DNA of 64,000 nucleotides from Phyllobacterium bourgognense (GCF_003337575.1 NZ_QPJM01000001.1:434001-498000); one strand, 5' to 3'. Shown: positions 35,176 through 45,145, counted from the first letter of the stretch. Numbers and translations: made by a program. The notes: generated by a model from the sequence alone, not told the origin.

Positions 35176-36300
35176 ATGCATAAAGTCGTCATCAGCGGTA
35201 CGGGCGTTTTCACGCCAGAGCAGTCCATCAGCAATGCCGAGCTGGTGGAGGCGTTCAACACCTATGCCACACGGCAGAACGAGCTCTACGCCGATGAGAT
35301 TGCCGCAGGCACACGCGCGCCGATGACGATGTCAGCGGAGGATTTCATCGTCCGCGCGTCCGGCATTGAAAACCGCTATGTCCTCAACAAATCCGGCATC
35401 CTCGATCCGGAGATCATGCACCCGGTCCTGCCCGAGCGCGCAGACGAGGATCTGTCCGTCATGGCGCAGATGGCCGTACATGCCGCGAGTCTCGCCCTCG
35501 CCAAAGCCGGGCGGGATGTGTCGGAAATCGATGCGGTGATCTGCGCCGCTTCCAATCACGAGCGCCCCTATCCGGCCATCGCCATCGAGGTACAGCAGGC
35601 CCTCGGCATCGAAGGCTTCGGCTTCGACATGAATGTCGCCTGCTCGTCGGCCACCTTCGGCATCCAGGCCGCTGCCGACATGATCCGCTCGGGCTCGGCC
35701 CGCGCGATCCTCATGGTCAACCCGGAAATTTGTTCGGCGCATCTCGAATGGCGCGATCGCGACTGTCATTTCATCTTTGGCGATGTTTGCACCGCCGTGC
35801 TGCTCGAGCGCGACGACCTGGCCACCGCCAAGGACCGCTTCGAGATCGTCTCAACGCGCTGCCTCACGCAGTTTTCCAACAATATCCGCAACAATAACGG
35901 CTTCCTGCGCCGCACCCGCGAAGGCCACATGGCCGACCGGCGCGACATGCTGTTCAAGCAGGAAGGCCGCAAAGTTTTCAAGCAGGTGGTGCCGATCGTC
36001 TCCGATCTGATCCTCACCCATCTCGCCGACGAGAACATCGCGCCGGCGCACCTGTCGCGGCTCTGGCTGCACCAGGCAAACAAGGGCATGAACGACCTGA
36101 TCGGCGTCAAGGTGCTCGGCCGCGAGCCGGAACCCGGCGAACAACCCAATATCCTGCAGGATTATGCCAATACGTCGTCCGCCGGCTCGATCATCGCCTT
36201 CTCGAAATATTCCGACGATCTCGCCCCCGGCAGCCTCGGCGTCATCTGCTCGTTCGGCGCGGGGTATTCGGTGGGTAGCGTGATCGTGCGGAAGGTTTAG
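35176..36300 (+). CDS. Beta-ketoacyl-ACP synthase III-like enzyme
   Basis: 374 residues, longer than typical FabH (about 320) because of an insertion near residues 20-80 and another after 230. Catalytic Cys is in MNVACSSATFGIQAAA, His in LWLHQANKGMNDLIG and Asn in YANTSSAGSIIAF, so the KASIII triad is complete. It condenses an acyl-CoA with malonyl-ACP. The length puts it with the second, FabH2-like paralogues of proteobacteria rather than housekeeping fabH. GGAAG precedes ATG 35176. A bidirectional terminator follows at 36350. Confidence 0.88.
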   Translation: MHKVVISGTGVFTPEQSISNAELVEAFNTYATRQNELYADEIAAGTRAPMTMSAEDFIVRASGIENRYVLNKSGILDPEIMHPVLPERADEDLSVMAQMAVHAASLALAKAGRDVSEIDAVICAASNHERPYPAIAIEVQQALGIEGFGFDMNVACSSATFGIQAAADMIRSGSARAILMVNPEICSAHLEWRDRDCHFIFGDVCTAVLLERDDLATAKDRFEIVSTRCLTQFSNNIRNNNGFLRRTREGHMADRRDMLFKQEGRKVFKQVVPIVSDLILTHLADENIAPAHLSRLWLHQANKGMNDLIGVKVLGREPEPGEQPNILQDYANTSSAGSIIAFSKYSDDLAPGSLGVICSFGAGYSVGSVIVRKV

Positions 36301-36349
36301 GACCGTTCAAGATAAGAGTTGCAAAGCCCAAATGCCCCTGCATATGGGG

Positions 36350-36377
36350 CCAGGAGACCTTTCAGGCCTCCTGGTTT
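36350..36377. terminator. Bidirectional intrinsic terminator
   Basis: CCAGGAG (36350-36356) and CTCCTGG (36368-36374) with inner ACC/GGC-side pairing form a hairpin followed by TTTATT on the plus strand. It serves the KASIII gene and possibly the convergent RTX gene. Confidence 0.7.
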
Positions 36378-36392
36378 ATTCCCATCATGATA

Positions 36393-37577
36393 TTAAATGA
36401 GGAAGAGACTGCCGTGATGGATACCGCTTCCATCAAAGTCCACATATATAGTTGCGGAGCTGGTGCCCGAAATAAGTCGGTATTGGGTGAACTCTCCACT
36501 AGTGCCGACGTAACTTACGGTTGTAATATTGGCCGCTCTCGCATCGATCCTCTCTTGATCATATAGAGCGTTTAGGTTGACTATCCTGTCGCCGTTCAGA
36601 TCGGCAAGGGATTCATAGATGAACTGGTCGCGACCCGCGCCACCAGTAAGGGTGTCGTTTCCTTCACCTCCTCGGAGTTGATCATCGCCGGCGCCTCCGT
36701 TGATCACATCGTTTCCGCCGCCGCCCAGTAGATTATCGCTACCTCCTCCACCGGAGATATTGTTGGCCTCACCAGTACCGTAAATACGGTCGTTGAATTG
36801 GCTACCGACAACGTTCTCGATAAATTTGTATGTATCGCCATCTGCTGCATCGCCTCCGTGTCCCCATCCGTTCGCGTCCGGTCTTAAATCGACGATTGTG
36901 CCGCGGCTGTTCTCGACCCCCGAATAGTCTACCGTATCTGCTGTCCCGGCTCCTCCGTCCATCGCGTTATATTGGGAACTGAAATAGAACGTATCATTGC
37001 CCTCGTCCCCGAAAAGCTTATCGTCGCCGGCCTCACCATAAATCTTGTCATCACCGAGACCGCCGTGAATGGTATCGACACCGTCACCGCCATACAGCAC
37101 GTCATTGCCGCCGCCTCCAGATATGTCGTCATCACCGCCCATACCGATAATGATGTTGGCGCTGGCATTGCCGGTCAGGACATCGCCAAAATCAGAGCCA
37201 ACGAGATTTTCGAAGCCCCCGACGGCCGTATCACCTAGGGCGTGGCCCCCGGAGGCGCTCTGAATGCCGCCAAGCAAACTCAGAGTGACGTTTACGCCTG
37301 AGTTGGAGTTTAAATAACCGAGCGTGTCACTGTTAGTGGCCGGGGTAAGACCAATGCCGGGATCGAGTAATATGGAATCGGCCCCTGCTCCGCCCTCGAT
37401 GTAGTCATTGCCAAGGCCGCCAGTGATGAGGTCGTTTCCACCTAGACCTTGGTAGTAGTGATTTGCAGCTGAAAGAAGATATGACTGAGTATTCGGACGA
37501 TCGTCTCCCATCGTCCCCGGGTCCGGCACGTTGCCGACGCCAAGTATATTCTTATAATTTTGGGATAATGTTGCCAT
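36393..37577 (-). CDS. RTX (hemolysin-type) calcium-binding protein
   Basis: 394 residues, mostly Gly/Asp-rich nonapeptide repeats: GGNDLITGGLGNDYIEGGAG, GGGNDVLYGGDGVDTIHGGL, GDDKIYGEAGDDKLFGDEGN and GGGGNDVINGGAGDDQLRGG. These fold into calcium-binding beta rolls. The C-terminal 60 residues (RIVNLNALYDQERID...) resemble the M10 peptidase-type C-terminal secretion region, so export by a type I system is likely, but no such transporter is in the window. No enzymatic domain is seen. The start MATLSQN follows GGGAGGGA. The leader contains two hairpins. Confidence 0.92.
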   Translation of the reverse strand: MATLSQNYKNILGVGNVPDPGTMGDDRPNTQSYLLSAANHYYQGLGGNDLITGGLGNDYIEGGAGADSILLDPGIGLTPATNSDTLGYLNSNSGVNVTLSLLGGIQSASGGHALGDTAVGGFENLVGSDFGDVLTGNASANIIIGMGGDDDISGGGGNDVLYGGDGVDTIHGGLGDDKIYGEAGDDKLFGDEGNDTFYFSSQYNAMDGGAGTADTVDYSGVENSRGTIVDLRPDANGWGHGGDAADGDTYKFIENVVGSQFNDRIYGTGEANNISGGGGSDNLLGGGGNDVINGGAGDDQLRGGEGNDTLTGGAGRDQFIYESLADLNGDRIVNLNALYDQERIDARAANITTVSYVGTSGEFTQYRLISGTSSATIYVDFDGSGIHHGSLFLI

Positions 37578-37598
37578 AACCAATCCCTCCCCGTGGGT

Positions 37599-37660
37599 GA
37601 GAGGGCAAGTGCTGCCCTCTCGGGCTGCGGGGCGGTCGCCGGAATGGGGCCTTGAACCCC
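37599..37660 (-). promoter_or_regulatory. Structured 5' leader of the RTX gene
   Basis: GAGAGGGCA (37599-37607) and TGCCCTCTC (37613-37621) form a perfect 9-bp stem about 20 bases upstream of the RTX start codon, close to its GGGAGGGA ribosome-binding site. A second small stem TGGGG/CCCCA lies at about 37645-37660. Translational control is possible. Confidence 0.4.
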
Positions 37661-37796
37661 ACAGTCGCTACAAGCAGTGTATACCTATATTTAGTTACAT
37701 CCAAGTATAATCATTAATATCTAATGCGTAATTCAGAATAACTACCGAAAACATGTACTTAGACGCAAGAATTTGCGATTTTTTATTTGAAGAAAC

Positions 37797-39083
37797 CTAG
37801 ATTCTGTCGACCAGCGCGTACCAGCTGAGCGCAAGGAATAACAGCGGCGCCCGGAAGGTGCGCCCACCCGGAAATGCCGGTACTTTCAGCTCCTCCAGCA
37901 GCTTCAGCCGGTCGCGGTTGCCGGCAATAGTCTCGGCATAGAGCTTGCCGACGAAATTCGACAGCATCACCCCATGGCCGGAATAGCCCCCGGCCGAGAT
38001 CACGTTCGGCATGACCTCGCGAACAAAGGGCTGGCGCGGCAGGGTAATGCCCACCGAGCCGCCCCAGGCCTGCGTGATTTCGACATCGGCGAGCGCCGGA
38101 TAAATCTCGGCGATCTGCCGGCGGATATGCGTGCTGATATCGAGCGGGTTGTCTGCCGTATAGGCCTCGCGCCCGCCGAACAGCAGCCGCCCATCCTTCG
38201 AGCGGCGGAAATAGCGCACCACGAAACGCGAATCGTCGACGCTCTCGCCGCCCGGCAAAACGGGACTGTCGGGCCCGAGCGGCACGGTCGCACCGATGAA
38301 CGAGCGGATCGGCATCACATGCGCTGCGCTGATTGGTTCGAGATTTCCGCCATAGGCATTGACCGCGATCAGGCACTTTGCCGCCGTCACATTGCCGAAA
38401 GGCGTCGTAACGGTCACGCGGCCGTTGTCGGATTTGACCCCGGTTACCTTGCTGTTCTCGTAGAGATGCGCGCCGGCCTGCGCCGCTGCCTTTGCTGTGC
38501 CGACCACCAGCTTCATCGGCTGGATATGGCCGGTGCCTTTGTCGTATGTTCCGCCGAGATAGCGCTTCGAACCAAGGCGTTCCGCGGTTTCCGCGGCATC
38601 CATGTAGTGGATATGCGGATAGCCGAAACGTGTCGCCATCAGTTCCGCGTGCGCCCGATAGTCCTTCAGGTAGCGCTTCTTGTGCACAACGGACATTTGC
38701 CCCGGCACATATTCGATGTCGATCTTGTGGGTCTCGGCAAATTGTAGGAGATGGCTCTTCGCCTCTTCAGCGAGATCGAAAAGCGCCTTGGCGCGGGTGA
38801 AACCATATTGCGCCTCGAGTTCTTCCGCCCAGGCGCGCTGACCGGTGCCGAGTTGGCCGCCATTGCGCCCTGATGCGCCGTCGCCGAAGCGCCAGGCTTC
38901 GAGCAACACCACATCGACACCTGCCGACGCCAGATGCACGGCTGCGGAAAGACCTGTGAACCCGCCGCCGATAATGACGACGTCGGCGCTGCGCGATCCA
39001 TCCAGCGCCGGATATTCCGGACGGTCATCGACCGCGGTCTCGTACCAGGAGATGCCGGGGGCAATGGGTGATTGGTAGGGCAT
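37797..39083 (-). CDS. FAD-dependent oxidoreductase, gamma-glutamylputrescine oxidase-like
   Basis: 428 residues, DAO family. The FAD motif is VVIIGGGFTGLSAAVHLASAG, followed by GASGRNGGQLGTGQRAWAEEL and ISWYETAVDDRPEYPALDG at the N-terminus, all typical of PuuB/OrdL. GRLLFGGREAYTADNP and YSGHGVMLSNFVGKL lie in the substrate and FAD-closing regions. PuuB oxidises gamma-glutamylputrescine to the aldehyde. The PuuA-like ligase gene lies just upstream on the same strand, with a 148-bp palindrome between. The longer frame to 39173 reads through that palindrome and is rejected. Confidence 0.85.
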   Translation of the reverse strand: MPYQSPIAPGISWYETAVDDRPEYPALDGSRSADVVIIGGGFTGLSAAVHLASAGVDVVLLEAWRFGDGASGRNGGQLGTGQRAWAEELEAQYGFTRAKALFDLAEEAKSHLLQFAETHKIDIEYVPGQMSVVHKKRYLKDYRAHAELMATRFGYPHIHYMDAAETAERLGSKRYLGGTYDKGTGHIQPMKLVVGTAKAAAQAGAHLYENSKVTGVKSDNGRVTVTTPFGNVTAAKCLIAVNAYGGNLEPISAAHVMPIRSFIGATVPLGPDSPVLPGGESVDDSRFVVRYFRRSKDGRLLFGGREAYTADNPLDISTHIRRQIAEIYPALADVEITQAWGGSVGITLPRQPFVREVMPNVISAGGYSGHGVMLSNFVGKLYAETIAGNRDRLKLLEELKVPAFPGGRTFRAPLLFLALSWYALVDRI

Positions 39084-39110
39084 ATTTTTGCAAACTTCTA
39101 CATTGATCTG

Positions 39111-39258
39111 CTGCGCAACTGCTGTGCGTGGTTCGACAAGCTCACCATGAGGGAGGTGGTGGACTGCATGCAATCACCAACCTTGCAGAACTTGGCCGCT
39201 TGCAATCAACTACCTCCCTCATGGTGAGCTTGTCGAACCACGCACAGCAGTTGCGCAG
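39111..39258. repeat. 148-bp dispersed palindrome with perfect 47-bp arms inside the puu-like operon
   Basis: Arms at 39111-39157 and 39212-39258 are exact reverse complements, containing GTGCGTGGTTCGACAAGCTC and ACCATGAGGGA. The outer CTGCGCAACTGC is locus-specific yet paired. In a transcript running from the ligase to the oxidase gene it would form a very long hairpin. Confidence 0.92.
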
Positions 39259-39288
39259 TAGAAAGAAAACAGCGGATGAGGGGCAACA

Positions 39289-40716
39289 TCACACATTCAG
39301 CAGCAAAAACTCGCGCTCCCACGGGCTGATGACCTCCATGAAGGTCTCGAACTCGGCGCGTTTGATTGCGGCGTAGGTGATTGCGAAGGATTCGCCGAGC
39401 ATGGCCACCAGTTCCCTGTCCTGCTCGAACAGGATTGTCGCCTCGATCAACCCGCGCGGCAATTCAATCAGATTGTCGTTGACGGTCGTGGAGGCAGGTT
39501 CATCCGGCTCGATCTTGTTGTTCATGCCGATCAAGCCGCAGGCGAGCGATGCCGCCAGTGCCAGATACGGGTTGGCGTCGGAGGAGGGGATTCTGTTTTC
39601 GACACGCCGCGCCGCGGGGTCGGACCTCGGTACACGAAAGGCCGTGGTGCGGTTGTCATAGCCCCATTTGACATTGACAGGCGCAGAGGCCGCCGGTGTC
39701 AGCCGCCGGTAAGAATTCACATAAGGCGCAAACATCACGAGCGAGGCCGGGACGTGTTTCTGCATGCCGCCAATAAAATGCCGGAACGCCGGGCTTTCCG
39801 TTCCATCCGGGTTGGAGAACACGTTTCTGCCCGTCTTCTTGTCGATGATCGATTGATGGATATGCATCGCGGAACCCGGCTGGCCCTGTATAGGCTTCGC
39901 CATGAATGTCGCATACATGTCGTGCTTCAGTGCGGCTTCCCTGATCGTGCGTTTGAACAGGAACACCTGATCGGCAAGCTCGATAGGATCGCCGTGTCGC
40001 AAATTGATCTCCAGCTGCGCCGCGCCTTCCTCATGGATCAGCGTGTCGATCTCGAGGCCCTGACTTTCGGAGAAATGATAGATATCATCGATGAGTTCGT
40101 CGAACTCGTTGACGCCGGCGATTGAATAACCTTGTCCACCACCGATCGCCCGGCCCGAGCGTCCGACAGGCGGGGTCAGGGGATAATCCGGATCTGGGTT
40201 TTTCTTGACGAGGTAGAATTCGATTTCCGGCGCGACGACCGCCTTCAGGCCCTTCCTGGCATAAGCGGCCATGACGCGCTTCAGGACATTGCGCGGGGTA
40301 AATTCCACCGCTTCCCCGTCCTTGTTGACGAGATCACAAATGACCTGCGCTGTCGGATCGCTTTCCCACGGTACTTCCGAAAGCGTGGAGAGATCCGGCA
40401 TCAGCTTTAGGTCGCCGTCGTCTTCGGGATAAGAGAAGCCATGCCCATCTTCCGGATAGGAGCCGGAGATTGTCGCCATAAATACGGCGGAGGGCAGCGC
40501 CAGCGAGGTATTGGATGTGAATTTTTTCGACGGCATCATTTTGCCGCGCGCCACACCCGCCTGATCCGGGGTAATGCATTCGATGTCCTCGATATCCCGC
40601 CAGGCCAGCCACTCGGAAGCTTCACGCCAGTTCTTCACGCCGCGTGTGGCTTTGACATAGGCCGGCGTACGCCGCCGGGTCCGTGCGGGTTTTTTCTCGG
40701 GAGTTTCGGAGGGCAT
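39289..40716 (-). CDS. Glutamine synthetase-family ligase, glutamate-putrescine ligase-like
   Basis: 475 residues. Blocks of the GS fold: VAPEIEFYLVKKNPDPDYPL with metal-binding Glu, EEGAAQLEINLRHGDPIELA, GSAMHIHQSIIDKKTGRNVF, NSYRRLTPAASAPVNVKWGYDNR and RVENRIPSSDANPYLALAA. PuuA-type enzymes attach glutamate to putrescine. It is paired with a PuuB-like oxidase downstream, and a putrescine-type ABC importer lies at 55.4 kb, so polyamine catabolism is a fair inference; ligases for ethanolamine or other amines look alike. ATG 40716 is preferred to TTG 40719. Confidence 0.85.
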   Translation of the reverse strand: MPSETPEKKPARTRRRTPAYVKATRGVKNWREASEWLAWRDIEDIECITPDQAGVARGKMMPSKKFTSNTSLALPSAVFMATISGSYPEDGHGFSYPEDDGDLKLMPDLSTLSEVPWESDPTAQVICDLVNKDGEAVEFTPRNVLKRVMAAYARKGLKAVVAPEIEFYLVKKNPDPDYPLTPPVGRSGRAIGGGQGYSIAGVNEFDELIDDIYHFSESQGLEIDTLIHEEGAAQLEINLRHGDPIELADQVFLFKRTIREAALKHDMYATFMAKPIQGQPGSAMHIHQSIIDKKTGRNVFSNPDGTESPAFRHFIGGMQKHVPASLVMFAPYVNSYRRLTPAASAPVNVKWGYDNRTTAFRVPRSDPAARRVENRIPSSDANPYLALAASLACGLIGMNNKIEPDEPASTTVNDNLIELPRGLIEATILFEQDRELVAMLGESFAITYAAIKRAEFETFMEVISPWEREFLLLNV

Positions 40717-40752
40717 CAATCACCAGAATGAGTTGCGGTGACAAGATGATAA

Positions 40753-41085
40753 AGCAATTTCAGGAAAAGTGTGAAGCGGTTTTCCGTCCGGAATTGCGCA
40801 AAAACAAAAATCAGCAATTTCAGGAAAAGTGTGAAGCGGTTTTCCGTCCGGAATTGCGCAAAAACAAAAATCAGCAATTTCAGGAAAAGTGTGAAGCGGT
40901 TTTCTGTCCGGAATTGCGCAAAAACAAAAATCAGCAATTTCAGGAAAAGTGTGAAGCAGTTTTGCGTCCGGAATTGCGTAAAAACAAAAATCAGCAATTT
41001 CAGGAAAAGTGTGAAGCGGTTTTCCGTCCGGAATTGCGCAAAAACAAATCTAAAGCATTTTCGTGATTCGAAAGGAAAACGGAAA
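40753..41085. repeat. RIME-like array, five 60-bp tandem units plus terminal hairpin
   Basis: Units start at 40753, 40813, 40873, 40933 and 40993; each contains AGCAATTTCAGGAAAAGTGT and AGCGGTTTTCCGTCCGGAAT with few substitutions (TCTGTCC in unit 3, AGCAGTTTTGCG in unit 4). It ends with AAAGCATTTTCGTGATTCGA and the partner AAACGGAAAT. There are no spacers, so it is not a CRISPR array. It fills the gap between the ligase gene and the Crp/Fnr gene. Confidence 0.93.
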
Positions 41086-41115
41086 TCCTCCAGCGGAAAA
41101 GTTTGCAGCTAGGGA

Positions 41116-41835
41116 TTATCGGGCGAGGTTTATCCCGAGCAGACGTTTATACTCGTTCTCGGCCACCCCGTAGAAACCATTGGCCTCGGCCATAAGTCCG
41201 GTACGATCGACGATGGTTATCTGTCCTCGCTTTGCCCGGATCAACCGTTTGTCTTCCAGTATATGCAAGATTTCGGTCACCCATGGCCGCCGCACTCCAA
41301 GCATGACTGACAGGAATTCGTGCGTCAGCACAATATCTGGGCCGTGGGTGCGGTCATGCACCATCAGGAGCCAACGAGCCATTCTGGATGAGACGTCCGC
41401 CTGACTATTCGCCAATGCGGTCGAGGCCGTCTGGATGACCATGGTCTGGACAAAGAGGAGCAGGTAGTTGCGCAGGGTGGCGCTTGTTTCCATTGCGCGC
41501 TGAAGATCCACAGTAGCGATACTGTAGCCTATGCCGGCTACCTGCATATAGCTGTCATGCGGCGATTGCATCGCCCCAAGAACGACCGAGGACCCTGTCA
41601 TCCCCTCATTGCCGGAGACTCCCACTTCGACGTCGCGGCCATTGGGCATTTTCGAGACGATCGATGCAAGACCTGTTTCAAGAAAGTATACATCGGTGAC
41701 GGGCGTTTGCGATTTCTCGATCACGTGTCTCAGCGGCAACTTCTGTGCTTCGAGATGCGGTGCCAGCAATTCAAAATCGCTCGCGCGCATATGCCTGAGA
41801 AGCTTGTTCTCGAACGCAAATTGTGAAGCTGGCAT
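41116..41835 (-). CDS. Crp/Fnr-family transcriptional regulator
   Basis: 239 residues. The N-terminal cyclic-nucleotide-like domain covers VIEKSQTPVTDVYFLETGLASIV and VGVSGNEGMTGSSVVLG, then the dimer helix, and the C-terminal winged helix contains LTHEFLSVMLGVRRPWVTEILHILEDKRLI. There are no Cys residues, so it cannot be an Fe-S FNR; the PWVTEIL recognition helix differs from cAMP-CRP. This group of rhizobial Crp/Fnr proteins often responds to stress or metabolic state. A 20-bp palindrome 80 bases upstream is a candidate autoregulatory site. Confidence 0.9.
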   Translation of the reverse strand: MPASQFAFENKLLRHMRASDFELLAPHLEAQKLPLRHVIEKSQTPVTDVYFLETGLASIVSKMPNGRDVEVGVSGNEGMTGSSVVLGAMQSPHDSYMQVAGIGYSIATVDLQRAMETSATLRNYLLLFVQTMVIQTASTALANSQADVSSRMARWLLMVHDRTHGPDIVLTHEFLSVMLGVRRPWVTEILHILEDKRLIRAKRGQITIVDRTGLMAEANGFYGVAENEYKRLLGINLAR

Positions 41836-41914
41836 CCTCGTCCCTTCTCGCGGGAACAGAGAATCCTGCGTGATGAAATGCTATAAATATCGAAATAAAA
41901 AAATGACACAATGC

Positions 41915-41934
41915 ATTGTCCGCCAATGGACAAT
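41915..41934. promoter_or_regulatory. Palindromic candidate operator upstream of the Crp/Fnr gene
   Basis: ATTGTCC-GCCAAT-GGACAAT has exact 7-bp arms with a 6-base spacer, the geometry of Crp/Fnr sites. It lies 80 bases upstream of the minus-strand regulator start in an otherwise AT-rich region. Confidence 0.55.
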
Positions 41935-42690
41935 AATAGAATTGTCTGTCATTATTTGACCGAATAATCGGTTATATTTTCTCTGCACCCTATTATGACA
42001 CATATTGTAAAATATAAAAAGGATTACTCTACATTCAAATGCTCCAATCGATACTTTAGATCAATTCCTTTAGGGGCAAATGGGAAAGTTATGGCGTGTA
42101 TTCTTGGAAACGAAAACTGAAAAGATGGCGAGGCTCAGGTTCATACGCCCCCGTGGCATCGCAGCATTCGAAACGGTAAAAAACCTGCAGCAGAAATACG
42201 AACTTCGATCGAAAACGGTTATCACAAGCAATGTATGTCTTGAGTAAACGCTCCAATAAAAATTGACGCGCACAATGTTCTATCAATTTGACGAATTCTT
42301 TTTGCAAAGTTATTTTTAAAAAAAGTTTGTCAATTGACAGACAGAATTTTCGATATATACTTTTACTAATCCAGAATAATTAGTGTATTGATAAGTTTGC
42401 TTAGATTTTCCGAGGGGAAGACTTGGATGGATGACGTCTATTATTTTTCGGGCGATAACATTCTGCCTCTTTGCCAAAAGCGGTATGTCGGGCAATGGGG
42501 TTCGAATGTTGGGGAGCACGATCCGAAGTTTTTGGTTTCTGCGCTGACCAACAAGACACTTGTCGGAAAACATGCTCTGCGTAAAGCAAAAAGGCGAGAG
42601 CGCATGCATTTGAAGTTTCTGAGATGCTACCAGACAATTTGATATCCGTCGCATTTTCTGGGAGCTCATGCATGGCATAGGGAGAGGAGC
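41935..42690. other. AT-rich stretch without convincing genes
   Basis: Composition is clearly more AT-rich than the rest. Open frames on either strand (for example 42388-42642 plus, 42316-42702 minus) overlap each other, lack ribosome-binding sites and have unconvincing protein composition. It may be degenerate horizontally acquired DNA or a regulatory region for the small gene at 42691. No RNA structure was identified. Confidence 0.4.
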
Positions 42691-42936
42691 ATGCGTATTC
42701 ATAAACCGATGCGTCCGACCGAATATCCAAGCCGGAGCTACGATTGTCAGCTGGCCCTAGAGCCGGAGTTCCGGCGTGCCGTCGATTTTCTTGCGAGTGA
42801 GGCAGGAGAAGCAGGTTGGTCGTCGAATGAGATCACTCGAGCCATTGTCGGCCTTGCCCTTGCCTATGCGGCCGACCAGCATATGGATCGAACGCCCGCG
42901 TCGACCATGAATATAAGGCGCCTCTTCTTGAACTGA
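42691..42936 (+). CDS. Small hypothetical protein
   Basis: 81 residues, MRIHKPMRPTEYPSRSYDCQ at the N-terminus, then LALEPEFRRAVDFLASEAGEAGWSSNEITRAIVGLALAYA, a helical segment that looks like a ribbon- or helix-based DNA-binding or dimerisation unit but is not a clear match. GGGAGAGGAG precedes the ATG. No neighbours on the same strand help. Unknown function. Confidence 0.6.
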   Translation: MRIHKPMRPTEYPSRSYDCQLALEPEFRRAVDFLASEAGEAGWSSNEITRAIVGLALAYAADQHMDRTPASTMNIRRLFLN

Positions 42937-43355
42937 GCAGGTGATTGGATGGTTTGAAGCGAATTTCCTTCGTTCGCTGTGGGGTCAGACAGCTCCAGTC
43001 ATCGGTGCGTGGTTCGACGGCAAATCGGACCACGCACTTTCCCTTGGCTAGGTCGTGAACTCGTTGATCCGGTTGAAATCGCAATGTTTATCCATCGTCG
43101 AGCATTTGCGCGGCGTAGCCTGGCAAATGGACCCTATGCGGAGGGCGCCGAAACGGCTGCAAGCTGGAGTGTCGAACCGTTGGGGCGAAGGACGGCCGAG
43201 ACCTGTGGCTCGCCCCTGGTCGGCTCCGCCCTAGCAGTTTCTAGCGCCATTTCTACCGGATCGGTGAGTTACTACCTAAAACCGCCCGCAATTGCTTGCG
43301 AGCGGTTTTGCGCGTCATTCTGGCTCCAAACCGAGCCATGCCAGGCCGCGGAGAG
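42937..43355. other. Intergenic stretch with palindrome remnant and terminator
   Basis: GTGCGTGGTTCGAC...GGACCACGCAC at about 43004-43037 is a shortened copy of the dispersed palindrome. The right end holds an intrinsic terminator (43278-43309). A plus-strand open frame from 42979 lacks a ribosome-binding site and reads through these elements, so I do not call it. Confidence 0.45.
43278..43309 (-). terminator. Intrinsic terminator after aceA and the small downstream gene
   Basis: AAAACCGC and GCGGTTTT flank CGCAA/TTGCG in a long near-perfect hairpin; on the minus strand it ends in GGCGGTTTTAGG. It lies 47 bases after the stop of the 77-codon gene. Confidence 0.7.
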
Positions 43356-43589
43356 CTACTGCCTTGTAAGAACAACCGGGATCAGAAGATCGCCCCAGTT
43401 GCCGTCGCCGCCGTGGTGACGGGCGGAACGGACCAGTTCCACGGATACACCGGCGTCAACCGCCTTCATGACGGATTGGTTGAGGCGATGCAGGTCATTG
43501 GCGACCATGCGAATGACAGCCTGCTGGTCTGTATTCATGGCCGATGATTGCTCCTCGGCCCGTTCCTTGACGCGTGTCTGCGGTGCCAT
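43356..43589 (-). CDS. Small protein co-transcribed with isocitrate lyase
   Basis: 77 residues: MAPQTRVKERAEEQSSAMNTDQ, then IRMVANDLHRLNQSVMKAVD and a C-terminal SARHHGGDGNWGDLLIPVVL. AAGGAGA lies 7 bases before the ATG, and the gene starts 27 bases after the aceA stop, so it belongs to the same transcript. The family looks conserved in Rhizobiales next to aceA, but I know no function. Confidence 0.7.
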   Translation of the reverse strand: MAPQTRVKERAEEQSSAMNTDQQAVIRMVANDLHRLNQSVMKAVDAGVSVELVRSARHHGGDGNWGDLLIPVVLTRQ

Positions 43590-43616
43590 GATTTTTCTCC
43601 TTGGCGTTTCGTTATT

Positions 43617-44906
<1,290 letters not shown>

Positions 44907-45057
44907 TATTATCTCCACAAAGAGTTTTATCCCGCCGCAGCCTGCATCATAAGGAGTTTAAAAGCTGCGTTAATATGACTAGATTTACATTGCAGCGCGA
45001 TATGATCCAGAAATATCGCATATTTGGGCGGTTATATCGAGTTATCGTGTCGTGTGT

Positions 45058-45094
45058 TTGACAATACTGGTTTGTAAATTTGTAAATTTTGTAA
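45058..45094 (+). promoter_or_regulatory. Putative ScfR promoter with TTTGTAAA direct repeats
   Basis: TTGACA (45058-45063) and TGTAAA are 17 bases apart. The -10 region lies in tandem TTTGTAAATT / TGTAAATTTTGTAA repeats (45071-45094), a candidate operator for the regulator itself and for aceA on the other side. Confidence 0.5.
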
Positions 45095-45145
45095 TATCCT
45101 GATTGGGTGATGGATATGTAAATCTTGTCATAACCGGCCTGCAAT

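Noticed and set aside
39084-39173. N-terminal extension of the PuuB-like oxidase
   Set aside because: The added residues are encoded by the dispersed palindrome, and the family N-terminus begins at the internal ATG at 39083.
40753-41066. Regular 60-bp repeats resembling a CRISPR array
   Set aside because: Units are contiguous with no variable spacers, no cas genes are near, and the same unit occurs singly elsewhere and within a coding gene. It is a dispersed palindromic repeat amplified in tandem.
42316-42702. 128-codon minus-strand frame and overlapping 84-codon plus-strand frame
   Set aside because: They overlap each other in AT-rich DNA, lack ribosome-binding sites and show no domain. 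Listed only as an unassigned stretch.
42979-43419. 146-codon plus-strand frame
   Set aside because: No ribosome-binding site, reads through a palindrome remnant and a terminator, Ser/Arg/Cys-rich shadow composition.
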